Below are positions 39,431 to 49,653 of a DNA stretch of 64,000 nucleotides, piece after piece. Below the pieces are notes generated by a model, which worked only from the letters and a program-made list of their open reading frames with translations, was not told the origin of the DNA and made no database searches. The stretch lies in the NCBI GenBank assembly GCA_001695595.3, contig MBPM02000018.1, positions 124,001 through 188,000 on the forward strand. Reading direction: 5' to 3'. The stretch is from Plasmopara viticola (Eukaryota; Oomycota; Peronosporomycetes; Peronosporales; Peronosporaceae). How positions within the stretch are numbered: the stretch's first letter is position 1; each line of letters starts with the position of its first letter. The position numbers were made by a program, and so were the translations under genes.

Positions 39431-39865
39431 TTAAGCTGCTTCTGATAGGGCCATATACTCTGCCTCAGTTGACGAGAGATCTACCGTGCGCTGCTTTTTG
39501 CTTCTCCAGCTGATACATCCGTTGTTCATGACGAAGACATAGCCACTTGTGCTGCGACGCGACTCAACGTCTCCTGCCCAATCAGCGTCTGAAAATCCTT
39601 GAATTGTTGAGGCACCATTCCGAGAAAACACTAGTCCATGCGTCTGGGTGGCATTTAAATATCGCAGTACGCGCTTCAAAGCCTGCCAGTGTGTCGGACA
39701 CGGATCGGCTGCGAATTGACTCAGCACTCCCACTGCTGCTGCAAGATCTGGACGAGTAGCAACCATCAAGTACATGATGCCACCGACAGCATATTGATAT
39801 GGCACGTTTTTCATTGTGTCCTCGTGCTTGCATCCACCATTGCACATATTCTTTGTCAGTTTCAA
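39431..39865 (-). CDS. Copia RT-RNase H connection and RNase H (A4)
   Basis: [71 protein letters not shown] (Asp), LSSTEAEYMALSEAA (Glu), ending at TAA. The N side is damaged by the tandem duplication at 39863. Confidence 0.75.
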   Translation of the reverse strand: MKLTKNMCNGGCKHEDTMKNVPYQYAVGGIMYLMVATRPDLAAAVGVLSQFAADPCPTHWQALKRVLRYLNATQTHGLVFSRNGASTIQGFSDADWAGDVESRRSTSGYVFVMNNGCISWRSKKQRTVDLSSTEAEYMALSEAA

Positions 39866-39930
39866 TCCTGGATCTTGAGGAGTCTTTACTGGCTTGCAAT
39901 CCTGGATCTTGAGGAGTCTTTACTGGCTTG
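39863..39930 (-). repeat. 34-base tandem duplication in RT of A4
   Basis: 39863-39896 is repeated at 39897-39930. Because 34 is not a multiple of three, it shifts the frame between RT and RNase H (KPVKTPQDPGLQ is read twice in different frames). Confidence 0.85.
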
Positions 39931-40690
39931 CAATCCTGCATCCCAACTTTAGCAAAATTGACTTGAGGAACTTGGTTTGCCGCATCGAAACTTGACCTCT
40001 AGTGCTATCCTGATTGATCTCCATTCCGAGAAAAGGCTTTAGTTCGCCGAGGTCCGTCATCTCGAATCGTTTGCTCAGCGCTTGCTTTGTCGTTGAGAGC
40101 AAAATACCGTCACTGCTCGCAATAATCAAGTCGTCGACATAGAGTACCTTAAAGATCATTGACTCGTCACTGCGTTTGCTGTATATGCAGTGATCTGACT
40201 TGCTCTTGGTAAAATCCATCTTAGCCATGAAATCGTCAATCGTTCGGTTCCACATCCGTGCTGACTGCTTTAAACCGTAGAGCGAACGCTTTAGCTTGCA
40301 CAAATGCTCCGGTCGACTTGGGTCAGCATATCCATCCGGTTGCTGCATAGAAATGCCTTCATCCAGAACACCAATTAGAAACGCAGTTTTGACGTTCATT
40401 TGGTGAAGCTTGAGATCATACTTGGCAGCCAGGCTTAGCACAATGCGAATTGACGTAAACTTGGCTACAGGTGCAAACGTCTCCTCGTAATCCACACCAT
40501 ACTTCTGCGAGAAACCTTTCGCAACCAGCAGTGCCTTAAACCGCTCAATGTCCCCATCTTGGTTCTCTTTAACGCGAAAAACCCAGCGACAACCGATCGC
40601 TTTTCGTCCCTTCGGCAGTAGAACTGTATCCCATGTTTTATTCCTTATCAAGGAGTCATTTCGGAATCGCAAGCTTCCTTCCACTTGCAC
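39920..40690 (-). CDS. Copia reverse transcriptase (A4)
   Basis: A 256-residue frame; real from about residue 12 (SLIRNKTWDTVLLPKGRKAIGCRW). It has VFRVKENQDGDIERF, VAKGFSQKYGVDYEETFAPVAKFTS, HQMNVKTAFLIG (the family's first catalytic Asp in QMDVKTAF is Asn here), YGLKQSARMWNRTIDDFM, VLYVDDLIIASSD and LGELKPFLGMEI. The Asn would inactivate RT. It is joined to Gag-PR-IN by a one-base frameshift near 40660. Confidence 0.75.
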   Translation of the reverse strand: MQVEGSLRFRNDSLIRNKTWDTVLLPKGRKAIGCRWVFRVKENQDGDIERFKALLVAKGFSQKYGVDYEETFAPVAKFTSIRIVLSLAAKYDLKLHQMNVKTAFLIGVLDEGISMQQPDGYADPSRPEHLCKLKRSLYGLKQSARMWNRTIDDFMAKMDFTKSKSDHCIYSKRSDESMIFKVLYVDDLIIASSDGILLSTTKQALSKRFEMTDLGELKPFLGMEINQDSTRGQVSMRQTKFLKSILLKLGCRIASQ

Positions 40691-43251
40691 GCGTCATTGG
40701 ATTCCATTGCCGACTTGTACGTCGTCGGCATTTCCCCCACTGAATACATGACGTGTGCTGCTTCAAACCCTCCATTTTCTTCCTTTATTGCGGAGGCTGA
40801 CATTTCTTCAAGGGTCGACCGCTGGTAACATGGCGCGTGTCGCTTGGATCTTGGAGTTTCTGTTACCTTTTCGAGCGACTGATTCCTTGTGTGCCGTTTA
40901 GCCCCGGACTCGAAATCAACGTCGCTTTCTGGCACCTGATCATCATCCATCTTTGATTCTTCACGGTCATTTTCAATGCTTGATTCTGTGTCGGCAGCAG
41001 TAATACTGTCGTTTTCTTCATCCACCAGCTCAACAATCTTGCTATAGTCCTGCCTTCCTTTGTCAAAAACGTCCTCTTTGAACTGTGCATCGCGACTCAT
41101 TAGAATGCGCCCGGTCGAAATTTCTTCGAACCGGTTTGTCTTTGTATGCTCCGAATAGCCCAAAAAGCGACATAAGATGGCTTTTGCGTCAAGTTTGAAA
41201 CGCTTCTCTTTCGGAACGTGGACATACGCATGACATCCAAACACTCTGAGATTGGCCAAGAGCGGTTTCTTCGTTGTCCAAAGATCGTGTGGTGACTTCT
41301 TCAATCCAGCTGCACGAGTAGGACACCGATTACATAGAAACGTTGCGGTCATTACTGCTTCACCCCAATAGCCTTTGGACATTCCAGCATGCTCTAACAT
41401 GCATCTTGCACACTCAACCAATGTTCGATTCATGCGTTCAGCTACTCCGTTTAAGTGAGGAGTATACGGTGGCGAAAACTTGAGCACGATTCCTCGATCT
41501 GTGCAAAATTTGGTCATCTTACCCGACGTGTACTCGCCTCCATTGTCACTTCGAAGAGTCTTGACTCGCTCGCCAGTCTGCTTTTCAGCAAAGGCAACAA
41601 ACTCGGCAAACTTGTCTACAACTTCAGACTTGGACTTGATTAAGTAGATAACGCAGTAACGTGACTTGTCATCGATGAACGTAACGAAATAGCGCTTTCC
41701 ACTGAACGTTGACGTTTGCATTGGACCGCACACGTCACTGTGTACAACTTCAAGAATGTCTTTAGCTCGATCAAGCGAAGATGTTTGAAAGCGCACACGA
41801 GTTTGTTTTCCCAGCGCACACCCGTCACAAAGCTCCCATTTGCTCACCGATGTTAATGCAATACCTGTGACAAGTTTCGTTTTGACAATTGCATCAAGCC
41901 CTTCGAACCCGATATGACAAAGCCGTAGGTGCCAGAGGTACGAATTGGTGTCCCCCACGCAGCCAGACAGCTCGGCCACACACACTTTCTCAGGAGCAAC
42001 AGGAATCATATGAAGCTTGAACAATCCTTTTCCTTCACGAGCACCAATTTTCCATTTCACCCCCTTTATCTCCGCGAAGCATCCATCATTGTCGAACATT
42101 ACTGGACCAACGTCTTTGGTAAACCGACCCACCAAAAACAAACTGCGAGACAACTTCGGAATATGCCACACATTAGTGAGCACTCCCTTTTTCACTCCAT
42201 TCGATGTCTTCATGGACATGACGACATCTCCACTGCCGATTGCTTGCACGACACCGTTGTCTGCTAGATGCACGTCCACTGGAGTGAAGACCTTGTAGTT
42301 CCTCATGAACCTTTTTGAGTTTGACATATGCTGCGTCGCTCCTAAGTCGACCAGCCAAATGTCACTCGACTTGACAGAGCTATCGCAATCGCCAACCGAA
42401 AACAAGTAGTCATCACTGTCGTCCCCATTAGCAAAGTTTGCACGCTGTGAACGATGTCTCTCAAAGTCGTTGCTCGCTCGCAGTGGGCACTCTGCCATCC
42501 AATGCCCTTGTTTGCCGCAATTCTGGCACGCCCCGGTCTTCTTCACCGGTCGTCCTTTGCGCTTGTTGTCTCGTAACATAAACGCTTGACCAGACACAGC
42601 TCCGTCGCCGCTCTGCTCCTTACGTTTCATCTCTTCATGCAACAGGCGCGACGTCACACGCTCCCACGTCAGCGTGTCGGAACGCGACTCCAGCGCCGTG
42701 ATGAGGAACTGGTACGAATCACTCAGACTTCCAAGAAGCGTGATAACCAGGTTGTCCTCACTCATCGGAGCGCCCACCGCGTCTAGCTGCTCAGCTAGTG
42801 TCTTGAGCTTGTTGATGTGCTCGAGCACACCGTCGCCATCCTCCATCATCGTTGTGAAGAACCTGCGACGAAGAAAGAGCTTATTCGCCAAGCTCCACTT
42901 CTCGAAGTGTCCCTCCAACCTTGACCACGCATCGTACGCATCCTTGGCCGAGCAAAGAAGCGGCAGCTGCGAGTCCTCCATCGCAAGACAGATCATCGCC
43001 AGCGCCTTTCGAGCCTTAAGCTTAAAGGTCGACTGGTCCATCGGGTTACTCAGCTGCTCAAGCTTTATTTCTTCGCTCGCAACTTCCCAGAGGTCGTGCT
43101 CCTCCAACACCATTCGCAATTTGAACTTCCACGTATGGAAGTTCGTTCCATCGAGCTTGTTGATGCGGCTCGGCGTGGCGTCCATAGTGGCGGCGAAGGC
43201 GGTGTCAGGGGTGGGGGCGAAGAAGACAGAGTCTGCGGGGCTTGGGCTCAT
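40648..43251 (-). CDS. Copia Gag-protease-integrase polyprotein (A4)
   Basis: An 867-residue frame starting at the PBS ATG (MSPSPADSV). Gag core: LDGTNFHTWKFKLRM, LWEVASEEIKLEQ, AYDAWSRLEGHFEKW. The CCHC knuckle CQNCGKQGHWMAECP is near residue 237 and the protease reads VDLGATQH near 288, with Leu in place of the Ser of DSGA. Integrase follows: LWHLRLCHIGFEGLD (Cys replaces Gly), CDGCALGKQTR, HSDVCGPM, RSDNGGEYTSGK and NGVAERMNRTLVECARCM, then the C-terminal motif and a long acidic linker to the RT entry, where a one-base loss ends the frame. DSGA to DLGA probably impairs the protease. Confidence 0.85.
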   Translation of the reverse strand: MSPSPADSVFFAPTPDTAFAATMDATPSRINKLDGTNFHTWKFKLRMVLEEHDLWEVASEEIKLEQLSNPMDQSTFKLKARKALAMICLAMEDSQLPLLCSAKDAYDAWSRLEGHFEKWSLANKLFLRRRFFTTMMEDGDGVLEHINKLKTLAEQLDAVGAPMSEDNLVITLLGSLSDSYQFLITALESRSDTLTWERVTSRLLHEEMKRKEQSGDGAVSGQAFMLRDNKRKGRPVKKTGACQNCGKQGHWMAECPLRASNDFERHRSQRANFANGDDSDDYLFSVGDCDSSVKSSDIWLVDLGATQHMSNSKRFMRNYKVFTPVDVHLADNGVVQAIGSGDVVMSMKTSNGVKKGVLTNVWHIPKLSRSLFLVGRFTKDVGPVMFDNDGCFAEIKGVKWKIGAREGKGLFKLHMIPVAPEKVCVAELSGCVGDTNSYLWHLRLCHIGFEGLDAIVKTKLVTGIALTSVSKWELCDGCALGKQTRVRFQTSSLDRAKDILEVVHSDVCGPMQTSTFSGKRYFVTFIDDKSRYCVIYLIKSKSEVVDKFAEFVAFAEKQTGERVKTLRSDNGGEYTSGKMTKFCTDRGIVLKFSPPYTPHLNGVAERMNRTLVECARCMLEHAGMSKGYWGEAVMTATFLCNRCPTRAAGLKKSPHDLWTTKKPLLANLRVFGCHAYVHVPKEKRFKLDAKAILCRFLGYSEHTKTNRFEEISTGRILMSRDAQFKEDVFDKGRQDYSKIVELVDEENDSITAADTESSIENDREESKMDDDQVPESDVDFESGAKRHTRNQSLEKVTETPRSKRHAPCYQRSTLEEMSASAIKEENGGFEAAHVMYSVGEMPTTYKSAMESNDACKWKEACDSEMTP

Positions 43252-43255
43252 AACC

Positions 43256-43557
43256 TATTGAAAAAGGTCACTTGAGCGGAAGATGGCAAATTGCAAAGTG
43301 AATTTATTTAAAAGGTCCTTAGTTCGCAACTACATGCTATCTCTAAGCCAATGATTTATCTAAGCCAATCAGAGAGACTTACAATCCTGGCGCAATCATC
43401 TTCCCATCCGGGCGCAATCATCTTCCCATCCTGAAACCGATCTTTTGCCCATCTTAAACCCGCTTATTCAGTCAGTCATCATTTGATTGCAGATACCCGT
43501 ACTCACCGATATATAGCCGCTGGTCGAGGCGTTTCTGCGCCAGCATCTTCGACAACA
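43256..43557 (-). repeat. 5' LTR of A4
   Basis: 302 bp; minus strand TGTTGTCGAAGATGC to CCTTTTTCAATA (CA changed to TA). It differs from the 3' copy at about a dozen positions by eye. TTAGC follows at 43558. Confidence 0.85.
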
Positions 43558-44013
43558 TTAGCGTCATATATGGCTGATCGGTTCTTGCGCTTTCCGGACA
43601 ACTTGAGATTCATTCGATACACTGGATTACTGTCATCGATGGTGAGCGGATCAAGATTGAGGTCATCGTCATCACTGTCAGGAGCTGGTGGCCCTGTAGA
43701 TGCGAAGCCAAGCCTTGATTCATCAAAGTTGACGTCACGACTAACAATTATTTGTCCTGCCTCGATGTCAAAAATCCGATAGGCCTTTGATGACTCTAGA
43801 TAGCCCATAAAAATGCCGGCGCAAGCTTTTGGATCCCACTTGAGTCGCTTTTCTTTTGGTGTGAGTGTAAATGTTCGGCAGCCGAATACACGCAGGTGCT
43901 TTACACTTGGCTTGGACTTGTTCACAATCTCAAACGGGGTATTGCTTGCATTCTTGGGTGAAGGCAGTCGATTCTTGATATAAATTGCCGTCATTGCCGC
44001 TTCACCCCGAAAG
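43558..44013 (-). pseudogene. Integrase C-terminus and linker of B3
   Basis: AAMTAIYIKNRLPSPKN, FEIVNKSKPSVKHLRVFGCRTFTLTPKEKRLKWDPKACAGIFMGY in pieces, SRDVNFDESRLGF, acidic DSDDDDLNLDPLTIDD, KLSGKRKNRSAIYDAN. The frame continues into the A4 LTR (to 43503) only by chance. It is cut on the upstream side at 44013. Confidence 0.75.
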
Positions 44014-44248
44014 TGTTGTCGAAGATGCTGGCGCAGAAACGCCTCGACCAGCGGCTATATATCGGTAAGTACGGGTATCTGCAATCAATTGATGACTGAC
44101 TGAATGAGCGGGTTCAAGATGAGCAAAAGATCGGTTTCAGGATGGGAAGATGATTGCGCCCGGATGGGAAGATGATTGCGCCAGGATTGTAAGTCTCTCT
44201 GATTGGCTTAGATAAATCATTGGCTTAGAGGTAGCATGTAGTTGCGAA
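44014..44248 (+). repeat. Lineage I LTR, plus strand, 3' end missing
   Basis: TGTTGTCGAAGATGCTGGCG to GTAGTTGCGAA, 235 bp, lacking the last ~65 bases with the initiator. It joins lineage II gag at 44249 and B3 integrase at 44013; both joins are between unrelated sequences. No internal region belonging to it is present. Confidence 0.8.
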
Positions 44249-44958
44249 GTCTCCCTAAAAGTTACGAGAACGTTGTTCTTAACTTGGAGATCAGCAACGC
44301 AGAATTGCGGACGCAAGACGTTGTTAGAGTGCTAACGAATGAGCATATCAAGCGGCAGAGCGCAAAGACTCCGGTGATCAAGACCGAAGATGCGGCTAAG
44401 GCGTTTAGTGGTGAGCGTGAGTCTCGCCAATGCACGTATTGTGGGAAATTGGGGCATTCCGTGGAGCGATGCTGGACCAAGCAAATGGATGACAATCGAG
44501 GTGCTCGACGCGGCGGCCAAGCTCGTGGACGCGGAGCCAACAACATTTACTATCGACCCAACGAGGACTACGAGTACGACCGTGTCGCGTTTGCTGTATC
44601 GCTAGAATGTGGACTTTCAACAGGCAAGAATATGCCAGGGATGTGGGCAATCGACAGCGGTGCTACGCACCATATCTGCAACAATAAGGCCAAGTTCGTC
44701 GTGCTGAATGAACAAGACAAAGGCGAGCTATCGATGGCTGACGGTAACAAGGCCGAGATTAAAGGCGTTGGCACCATCATTGAACGAGTGGTTCTGTCCA
44801 ACGGTGAAGAACGCGATATCGAGATCAAAAACGCGCTATACGTACCGATGATGAACAAGAATTTGCTGTCTGTGCCGCAGATTAACAAGAGTGGCAAGTT
44901 TAAAGTTGTACTTGATGGCGCACACATGCACATTGCGCGGAAATCCTCGCAACAAGTG
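44249..44958 (+). CDS. Copia Gag C-terminus and protease (C3 segment a)
   Basis: [37 protein letters not shown], knuckle [14 protein letters not shown], protease [47 protein letters not shown]. The open frame runs on to 44985, but after 44958 it is LINE sequence. The family continues [12 protein letters not shown]; that continuation is found inverted at 47758. The Gag N-terminus is missing. Confidence 0.8.
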
Positions 44959-45860
44959 CTTTGTCATCTGACACCGAGCGGTTAGGCGCAGGTGGACGAT
45001 TTGGCGGCCGGGAATTGCGGTTCTTTCCTAGCGGCGGATGCGCCGATGGTTTTGCCGAAGCAGAGCTAGGATCAGAAACCATTCTACCAATTAGTCTCTT
45101 GGTGAGCGCAGCTAGGCAGATCAACTGTGGTGGGAGTAAGAACTACCCACAACTTCTTTCAATGGGCCAAAAGGCAAACGCGTGATCAGCGCGACCAGTG
45201 AGGAGACAACACCACAGTATTAAGTTGCCTTGGCTGAGTAGAGGGAATTAGTCCGACTAACACTCACGTCCACTCCAAATTGGCTTTACAACTGTACACC
45301 GGAGCGGGAATTGCGGTTCTTTCCTGGCGGCGGATGCGCCGATGGTTTTGCCGAAGCAGAGCTAGGATCAGAAACCATTCTACCAATTAGTCTCTTGGTG
45401 AGCGCAGCTAGGCAGATCAACTGTGGTGGGAGTAAGAACTACCCACAACTTCTTTCAATGGGCCAAAAGGCAAACGCGTGATCAGCGCGACCAGTGAGGA
45501 GACAACACCACAGTATTAAGTTGCCTTGGCTGAGTAGAGGGAACTAGTCCGACTAACACTCACGTCCACTCCAAATTGGCTGTACAACTGTACACCGGAG
45601 AAAGCGACCGCGGAAGGAAACCGACGAAGCGAAAGTCTTCCGCGAGGAGAGACAGAAGCAACGGTAAAAGACAGCGAAAACTGTCGGCGGCGGTTGGACT
45701 TGGCGGCGGCGGTAGCACTCACTGGGAGGTGCGTACGGCGGCGGCGAAGGCGTAGCGGCGGTCTACAGTACTCCGGAGAGAACCGACGACGGCGGCGGGA
45801 ACTGTCTCTTAGCAGAAACGGGGCAGGATCGGGCACTTGTGCTCGAGCCGGCAAATTAGG
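44959..45860 (-). mobile_element. 5' end of the LINE (5' UTR and first 41 codons of ORF1)
   Basis: On the minus strand 45860-45083 is a GC-rich leader and 45082-44959 codes for MVSDPSSASAKPSAHPP and further Pro-rich residues to SVSDDK. The last base (44959) plus 47759 onward gives an in-frame continuation (DDK-A-FEESIAR), showing that the two LINE pieces were contiguous. The outer end at 45860 borders a 20-base target duplication (45861-45880). A 296-base stretch is duplicated in tandem. Confidence 0.8.
45009..45600 (-). repeat. 296-base tandem duplication in the LINE leader
   Basis: 45009-45304 and 45305-45600 are nearly identical. Each unit carries the end of the leader plus the first ~25 codons of ORF1, so the upstream copy makes a short false ORF (MVSDPSSASAKPSAHPPPGK, ending SGVQL) before the real start at 45082. 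Confidence 0.88.
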
Positions 45861-46366
45861 AAGTGTGCGTTTGTTCTGGGCATCGAGCTGGTGGACAACG
45901 CTGACGGCAGTTTGACTCTGTGCCAGAGACGTTACGTGGATGATATTCTCGAGCGTTTTAGTATGGATGACTGTTAGGCTGTGATAAGTCCAACGGACAT
46001 AAGTTTCCGACTTGTTATGAGCAACGCAACATCCAGAGTTAATGCTCCATTTCGTGAAGCAGTGGGTGCTCTCATGCACTTGGCGACCGCGACACGTCCA
46101 GACATTGCGTTTGCTGTTGGCTACGTTTCGCGCTTCATGGAGAACCCACAAGCCGAGCATTGGATTGCAGTTAAGCGCATATTACGCTATCTGCAAGGAA
46201 CCAAGTCGCACGGTCTTCGCTTCAAGCCTGGCAACAAGTTGGACTTTCGTGGATATTCCGACGCGGACTGGGCTGGAGATCTGACCGCAAGCCGACTTCG
46301 GGCTAGGTGTTTATGCTGATGGGTGCTCCTGTAAGCTGGGGAAGCAAGAAGCAGTCAAGTGTGTCG
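45861..46366 (+). pseudogene. Copia RT end and RNase H start (C3 segment d)
   Basis: KCAFVLGIELVDNADGSLTLCQRRYVDDILERF, then a TAG in place of Lys or Gln near 45976, [67 protein letters not shown], a small deletion in DRKSTSGY, and [15 protein letters not shown]. It ends TGTCG (46362-46366), which recurs at 55059 where RNase H continues. Its first 20 bases equal the end of segment c. Confidence 0.8.
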
Positions 46367-47758
46367 CCTTGCGCCAGTGAACTTGGTCAGGCTCGCTAAC
46401 AGCATCTTGAAATGTCATTGGTTCTGACAGATCGCCGGCTTCGACCACGTATGCACTTGCTCGCCAAAAGACAGGAGGGTTAGAGTCATCACCCGATGTG
46501 GCTTTCTCTTCTTCATCCGCGGGAAAACATGATGTCCGCTCGACTGATCTGCGCTTGGCTCGGCATTCGTTTGGTCTTTCAGGAGCACTTCCTTCTTCAA
46601 GTCCAGCTCCGTGATGCTCATGGTTGGTGCTTTTCAAGTTGCGATCAGTATTCGTCACACTTGTACGTTCCTTGCGCTTTCCCGCCAACTTGTAGATCAT
46701 TGGGTGAGCTGCATCCAGATCACTAATGCTTAGCGAGTCGAGGTCGAAATCGTCGTCGTCATCTCCATGGTCACCACTACTCTTATCCAAGATGCCGAAA
46801 TTTGATTTGTCGAAGGTGACATCGCGAGTAATCACCACTTGTCCAGCCTCAAAATCAAAAAAACCTATAAGCCTTGGACACCTCTTCGTAACCCACGAAG
46901 ATCCCTGCACGAGCCTTGGGGCCCCATTTGAGCCGCTTTTCTTTTGGAGTGAGATCATAAGTCTGGCACTCAAAAACACGCATATGTTTCACGCTTGGCT
47001 TGAACTTGTGCAAAATCTCAAAAGGAGTCTTGTCGTTGATCTTGGGCGACGGAAGGCGATTCTTGATGTAGATAGCCACCATAGCAGCTTTACTCCAAAA
47101 ACACTTGTCCATCTTGGCATGGTGCAATATGCTGCGGCCGATTGTGACAATGGTCCGGATGGCGCGCTCTGCTGTGCCGTTGGTCTGTTGTGCATATGGC
47201 ACCGTGCTTTGCTGCTCAAAACCTTCATCTTCGTAGAAAACTTGAAGCGAGCTAGTTGCAAACTCGCGGGCTCCGTCGTGTCGTACAAACTTGACCTTCT
47301 TGCCGAACTGTGTCTGCACCATCAAGATGTACTTTTTAATACAGTCCTCGCTCTCAGACTTGGCACGCAGGCAGAAACCCTTCAAGCACCCGCTAGCTTC
47401 ATCCATGATCAGCAAGAGATTTGCTCACTCCGAGAGAATTTATTTCCATTGGCCCACAGATGTCGAAGTGGAGCAGCTCAAAGGTGTCATAGTTGCGCTT
47501 GTCCCGATTGCTTGAGAATGGTTTTTGAACCATCTTTCCTTGCTGACACCCTCAGCATGCACTTGATCCACTTGCCATAATAGGCACGCTTGCATCCTTG
47601 ATCATATTGGTGGTAACCATCTTGCGAAGCACGTCGACTGGAGCATGGCCCATCCGTGCGTGCAAGTCAGCACCACTATTTCTACGTGTAGTCGCATTTA
47701 CCGAGCGCTGTGCCGTGCGAAGCCAATACAGTCCATTCACAAGATCTGCTGTGGCCAC
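46367..47758 (-). pseudogene. Copia pre-integrase, integrase and linker (C3 segment b)
   Basis: Read on the minus strand it starts [30 protein letters not shown], then integrase, linker (FPADEEEKATSGDDSNPPVFWRASA) and DAVSEPDQVHWRK. It directly continues segment a but is inverted. The piece is about 98% identical by eye to C0 (16743-17980 plus 36491 on). Confidence 0.8.
46855..47415 (-). CDS. Copia integrase core (C3 segment b)
   Basis: [41 protein letters not shown] (Asp), [29 protein letters not shown] (Glu), FECQTYDLTPKEKRLKWGPKARAGIFVGYEEVSKAYR. The GC of VFGCR is changed to EC, and a frameshift near 46860 ends it; 46979-46367 continues with SRDVTFDKSNFG-type sequence and the acidic linker. 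The first Asp (HFDICGPM) lies upstream in another frame. Confidence 0.75.
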   Translation of the reverse strand: MLIMDEASGCLKGFCLRAKSESEDCIKKYILMVQTQFGKKVKFVRHDGAREFATSSLQVFYEDEGFEQQSTVPYAQQTNGTAERAIRTIVTIGRSILHHAKMDKCFWSKAAMVAIYIKNRLPSPKINDKTPFEILHKFKPSVKHMRVFECQTYDLTPKEKRLKWGPKARAGIFVGYEEVSKAYRFF

Positions 47759-49653
47759 CCTTTGAAGAAAGCATCGCTCGTTTCGACGACCCCGACGCTT
47801 CGGAGGAAGAGCGCTGTCAAAAAGCGTTGGCGCCACTTCCATCGCCTATCGATGCGAAGCATTGCACGCGCATGTTGATTCCAGCTGGTTGCTTAACTGC
47901 CGAACGGAACACAGACGAGCTTTGTGTATCCTTGAAGGCGGATTATCAGCCGGAACTTTGGCGCAATTACCTCCATCTGGGCTGCGTCCGCGACTTCGTG
48001 CGCATTCCCCATCAAGGGATCGGGTTTGTCTGCACATCGAATGAAGCTCTTCGTTGCCTGGGCGGGGTAACCCTCAAGGTGTGTAACACCTTGGTTACTA
48101 TCCGGAAGTACTCGCTTTTCGACAAGCTATACTTTGTCGACCTTCAATGTCTTCCGTTTGGCGTGCCGGACCGGGACATCTACAACTGGTTTGTGGAACG
48201 TGACGCCAGGCCCGTTCTGATCACGGCCACGCACGATCACGGCATGGTCAAGTCGCGAGCACGCACGGTGTACTTTAACGCTATGTCTTGCCCACCCGGG
48301 TTATTTGAACCCAATGGAGAGCCTCTTCGCGAAATTTTTTTCGATTCGGACGACAAACCGTGCTTCGTCCAACACCGCCTGCACAAGCATAACCGTGTGC
48401 GCCCTCCATCACTGCGTCCAGCTGCGCGCAAGCCATCCGACGTTTCAGACGCCAGTATGCAGAGCGGAGACAAGACGGATGAGCCAGTTTCTTCGGCGAA
48501 AACAGCTGCTTCAACAGGACCAGTATCCAGTGCTGGCTCTGCGCCTGTCCCTACCCAACTGGATAGTTCGACGGGATCTGTGGTTGACGCCTCGCCACCA
48601 GACAAGGCACATCGTCAAATCGGTCTTTCGGGACCACGCTCAGCAAGGTCAAAAGCCCAGCTGTTTATTCCTGGTACCGTACCTGCTGATGCACCTGAAT
48701 GGAAGGTAGTGCAACATTCACAGAACGGGTTGCTGAATCGTGCCGGGGAAAAGTTCATCGAGCCAGGCACGCCTGTCCCATGTGACCTTGCTCTGGACAC
48801 TACGGATCCATCGGCGATGACATATTCGTCGCCGGTTCATCCAAATTACTATGAAGTCCTGCTTGCGGATGGATACGACATTTATCTGCCGCCGGATGTT
48901 GACCTAAGTGTGGGTGAATCTGCCGAAGGAGACGAATTGTATGGCTTTACTTGTGATACGCCGTTGGTTCCATCGTCAACAATCCGCACGTTAAATCAGG
49001 CACGACGGCTACCACTTAAGGTGGAACAAGTTTCGGCTGCGGAGATTGACAGCATAATTGCCGAATTTATCGCCAAGGATGTACTGGCTTTTACGTCACA
49101 TGAAGATGTGCTGGCCACTATACAAGCACAGCCTGCATACTTTCGCCAGTTGTTCAAGCTCCCGCTTCAACGGCAACAACAGCTTGTAACGGATCACGCA
49201 ATTTACCGCACGGTATGCGCGCAGCCGCTACAGGATGGCGAACCGTTTAATTTTCTGTCCCGGTTACGTACTCGATTTGGAGAGCAGTTACCGGACTCGG
49301 ATGCCATACTGACTGCAAATTTTCCGGAAGAAGATGCTCGATTCGCAGCTCACCACTGTGCCTTGAGCGATTTATTTTTGATGATCTTCTCGCCTGGAAT
49401 TTATGTCGATCCGCTGAAGATACAGGCATTGCTTCTTCCGCAACTGCCTCCTAAACGGATCCGACATGCACCGTTCCTTTTTTGGACCGACCTCATCTTG
49501 ATGTGCATAGCACACTCAGATGTTGTAGAGCACTTTCGCGATCATGATACCACGCCGCCTCACGTTTTTACGGCGCTGACATATCTATGCGAATTGGAGC
49601 TATCTTCTACGGTTGAGACCCCGCTTTCATTTTTGGTGCGCCCTCAACTCTAA
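47759..49653 (+). CDS. LINE ORF1 protein, lacking its first 41 codons here
   Basis: 630 residues from [12 protein letters not shown] to VRPQL. Together with the separated N-terminus it would be about 672 residues. I recognise no CCHC knuckle. The N-terminal 200 residues ([37 protein letters not shown]) resemble a folded nucleic-acid-binding region of unknown type. Residues ~200-330 are Ser/Ala/Pro-rich and low complexity; the C-terminal part is acidic and helical. In LINEs ORF1 coats the RNA. The open frame begins at 47710, but the first 17 residues come from copia. Its end overlaps ORF2 by about 40 bases. Confidence 0.75.

Larger units (their letters stand above)
38812..43557 (-). mobile_element. 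Lineage I copia element A4, full length
   Basis: 4746 bp: 5' LTR 43256-43557, PBS 43239-43255, gag-PR-IN in one 867-residue frame, RT and RNase H with three breaks, polypurine tract 39114-39125, 3' LTR 38812-39113. TTAGC flanks both ends. It is the best preserved lineage I copy in the window. Confidence 0.92.
36689..44013 (-). mobile_element. Lineage II copia element B3, 5' part missing
   Basis: 3' LTR 36689-37025, RNase H, RT and linker to 38811, A4 insertion 38812-43557, rest of the linker and integrase C-terminus 43558-44013. TTAGC (38807-38811 and 43558-43562) flanks A4. At 44013 coding stops at FRGEAAMTAIYIKN, next to a plus-strand lineage I LTR fragment. Confidence 0.85.

Noticed and set aside
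45516..46160. 214-residue minus-strand open frame
   Set aside because: It crosses from antisense copia RNase H into the LINE leader; no start context or motif.
46726..47580. 284-residue plus-strand open frame
   Set aside because: Antisense to the integrase of C3 segment b; the same shadow recurs at 16922-17662 opposite C0.
47710..47758. First 17 codons of the open frame at 47710 as the start of LINE ORF1
   Set aside because: These bases are antisense copia; the real N-terminus is encoded at 45082-44959 on the other strand.
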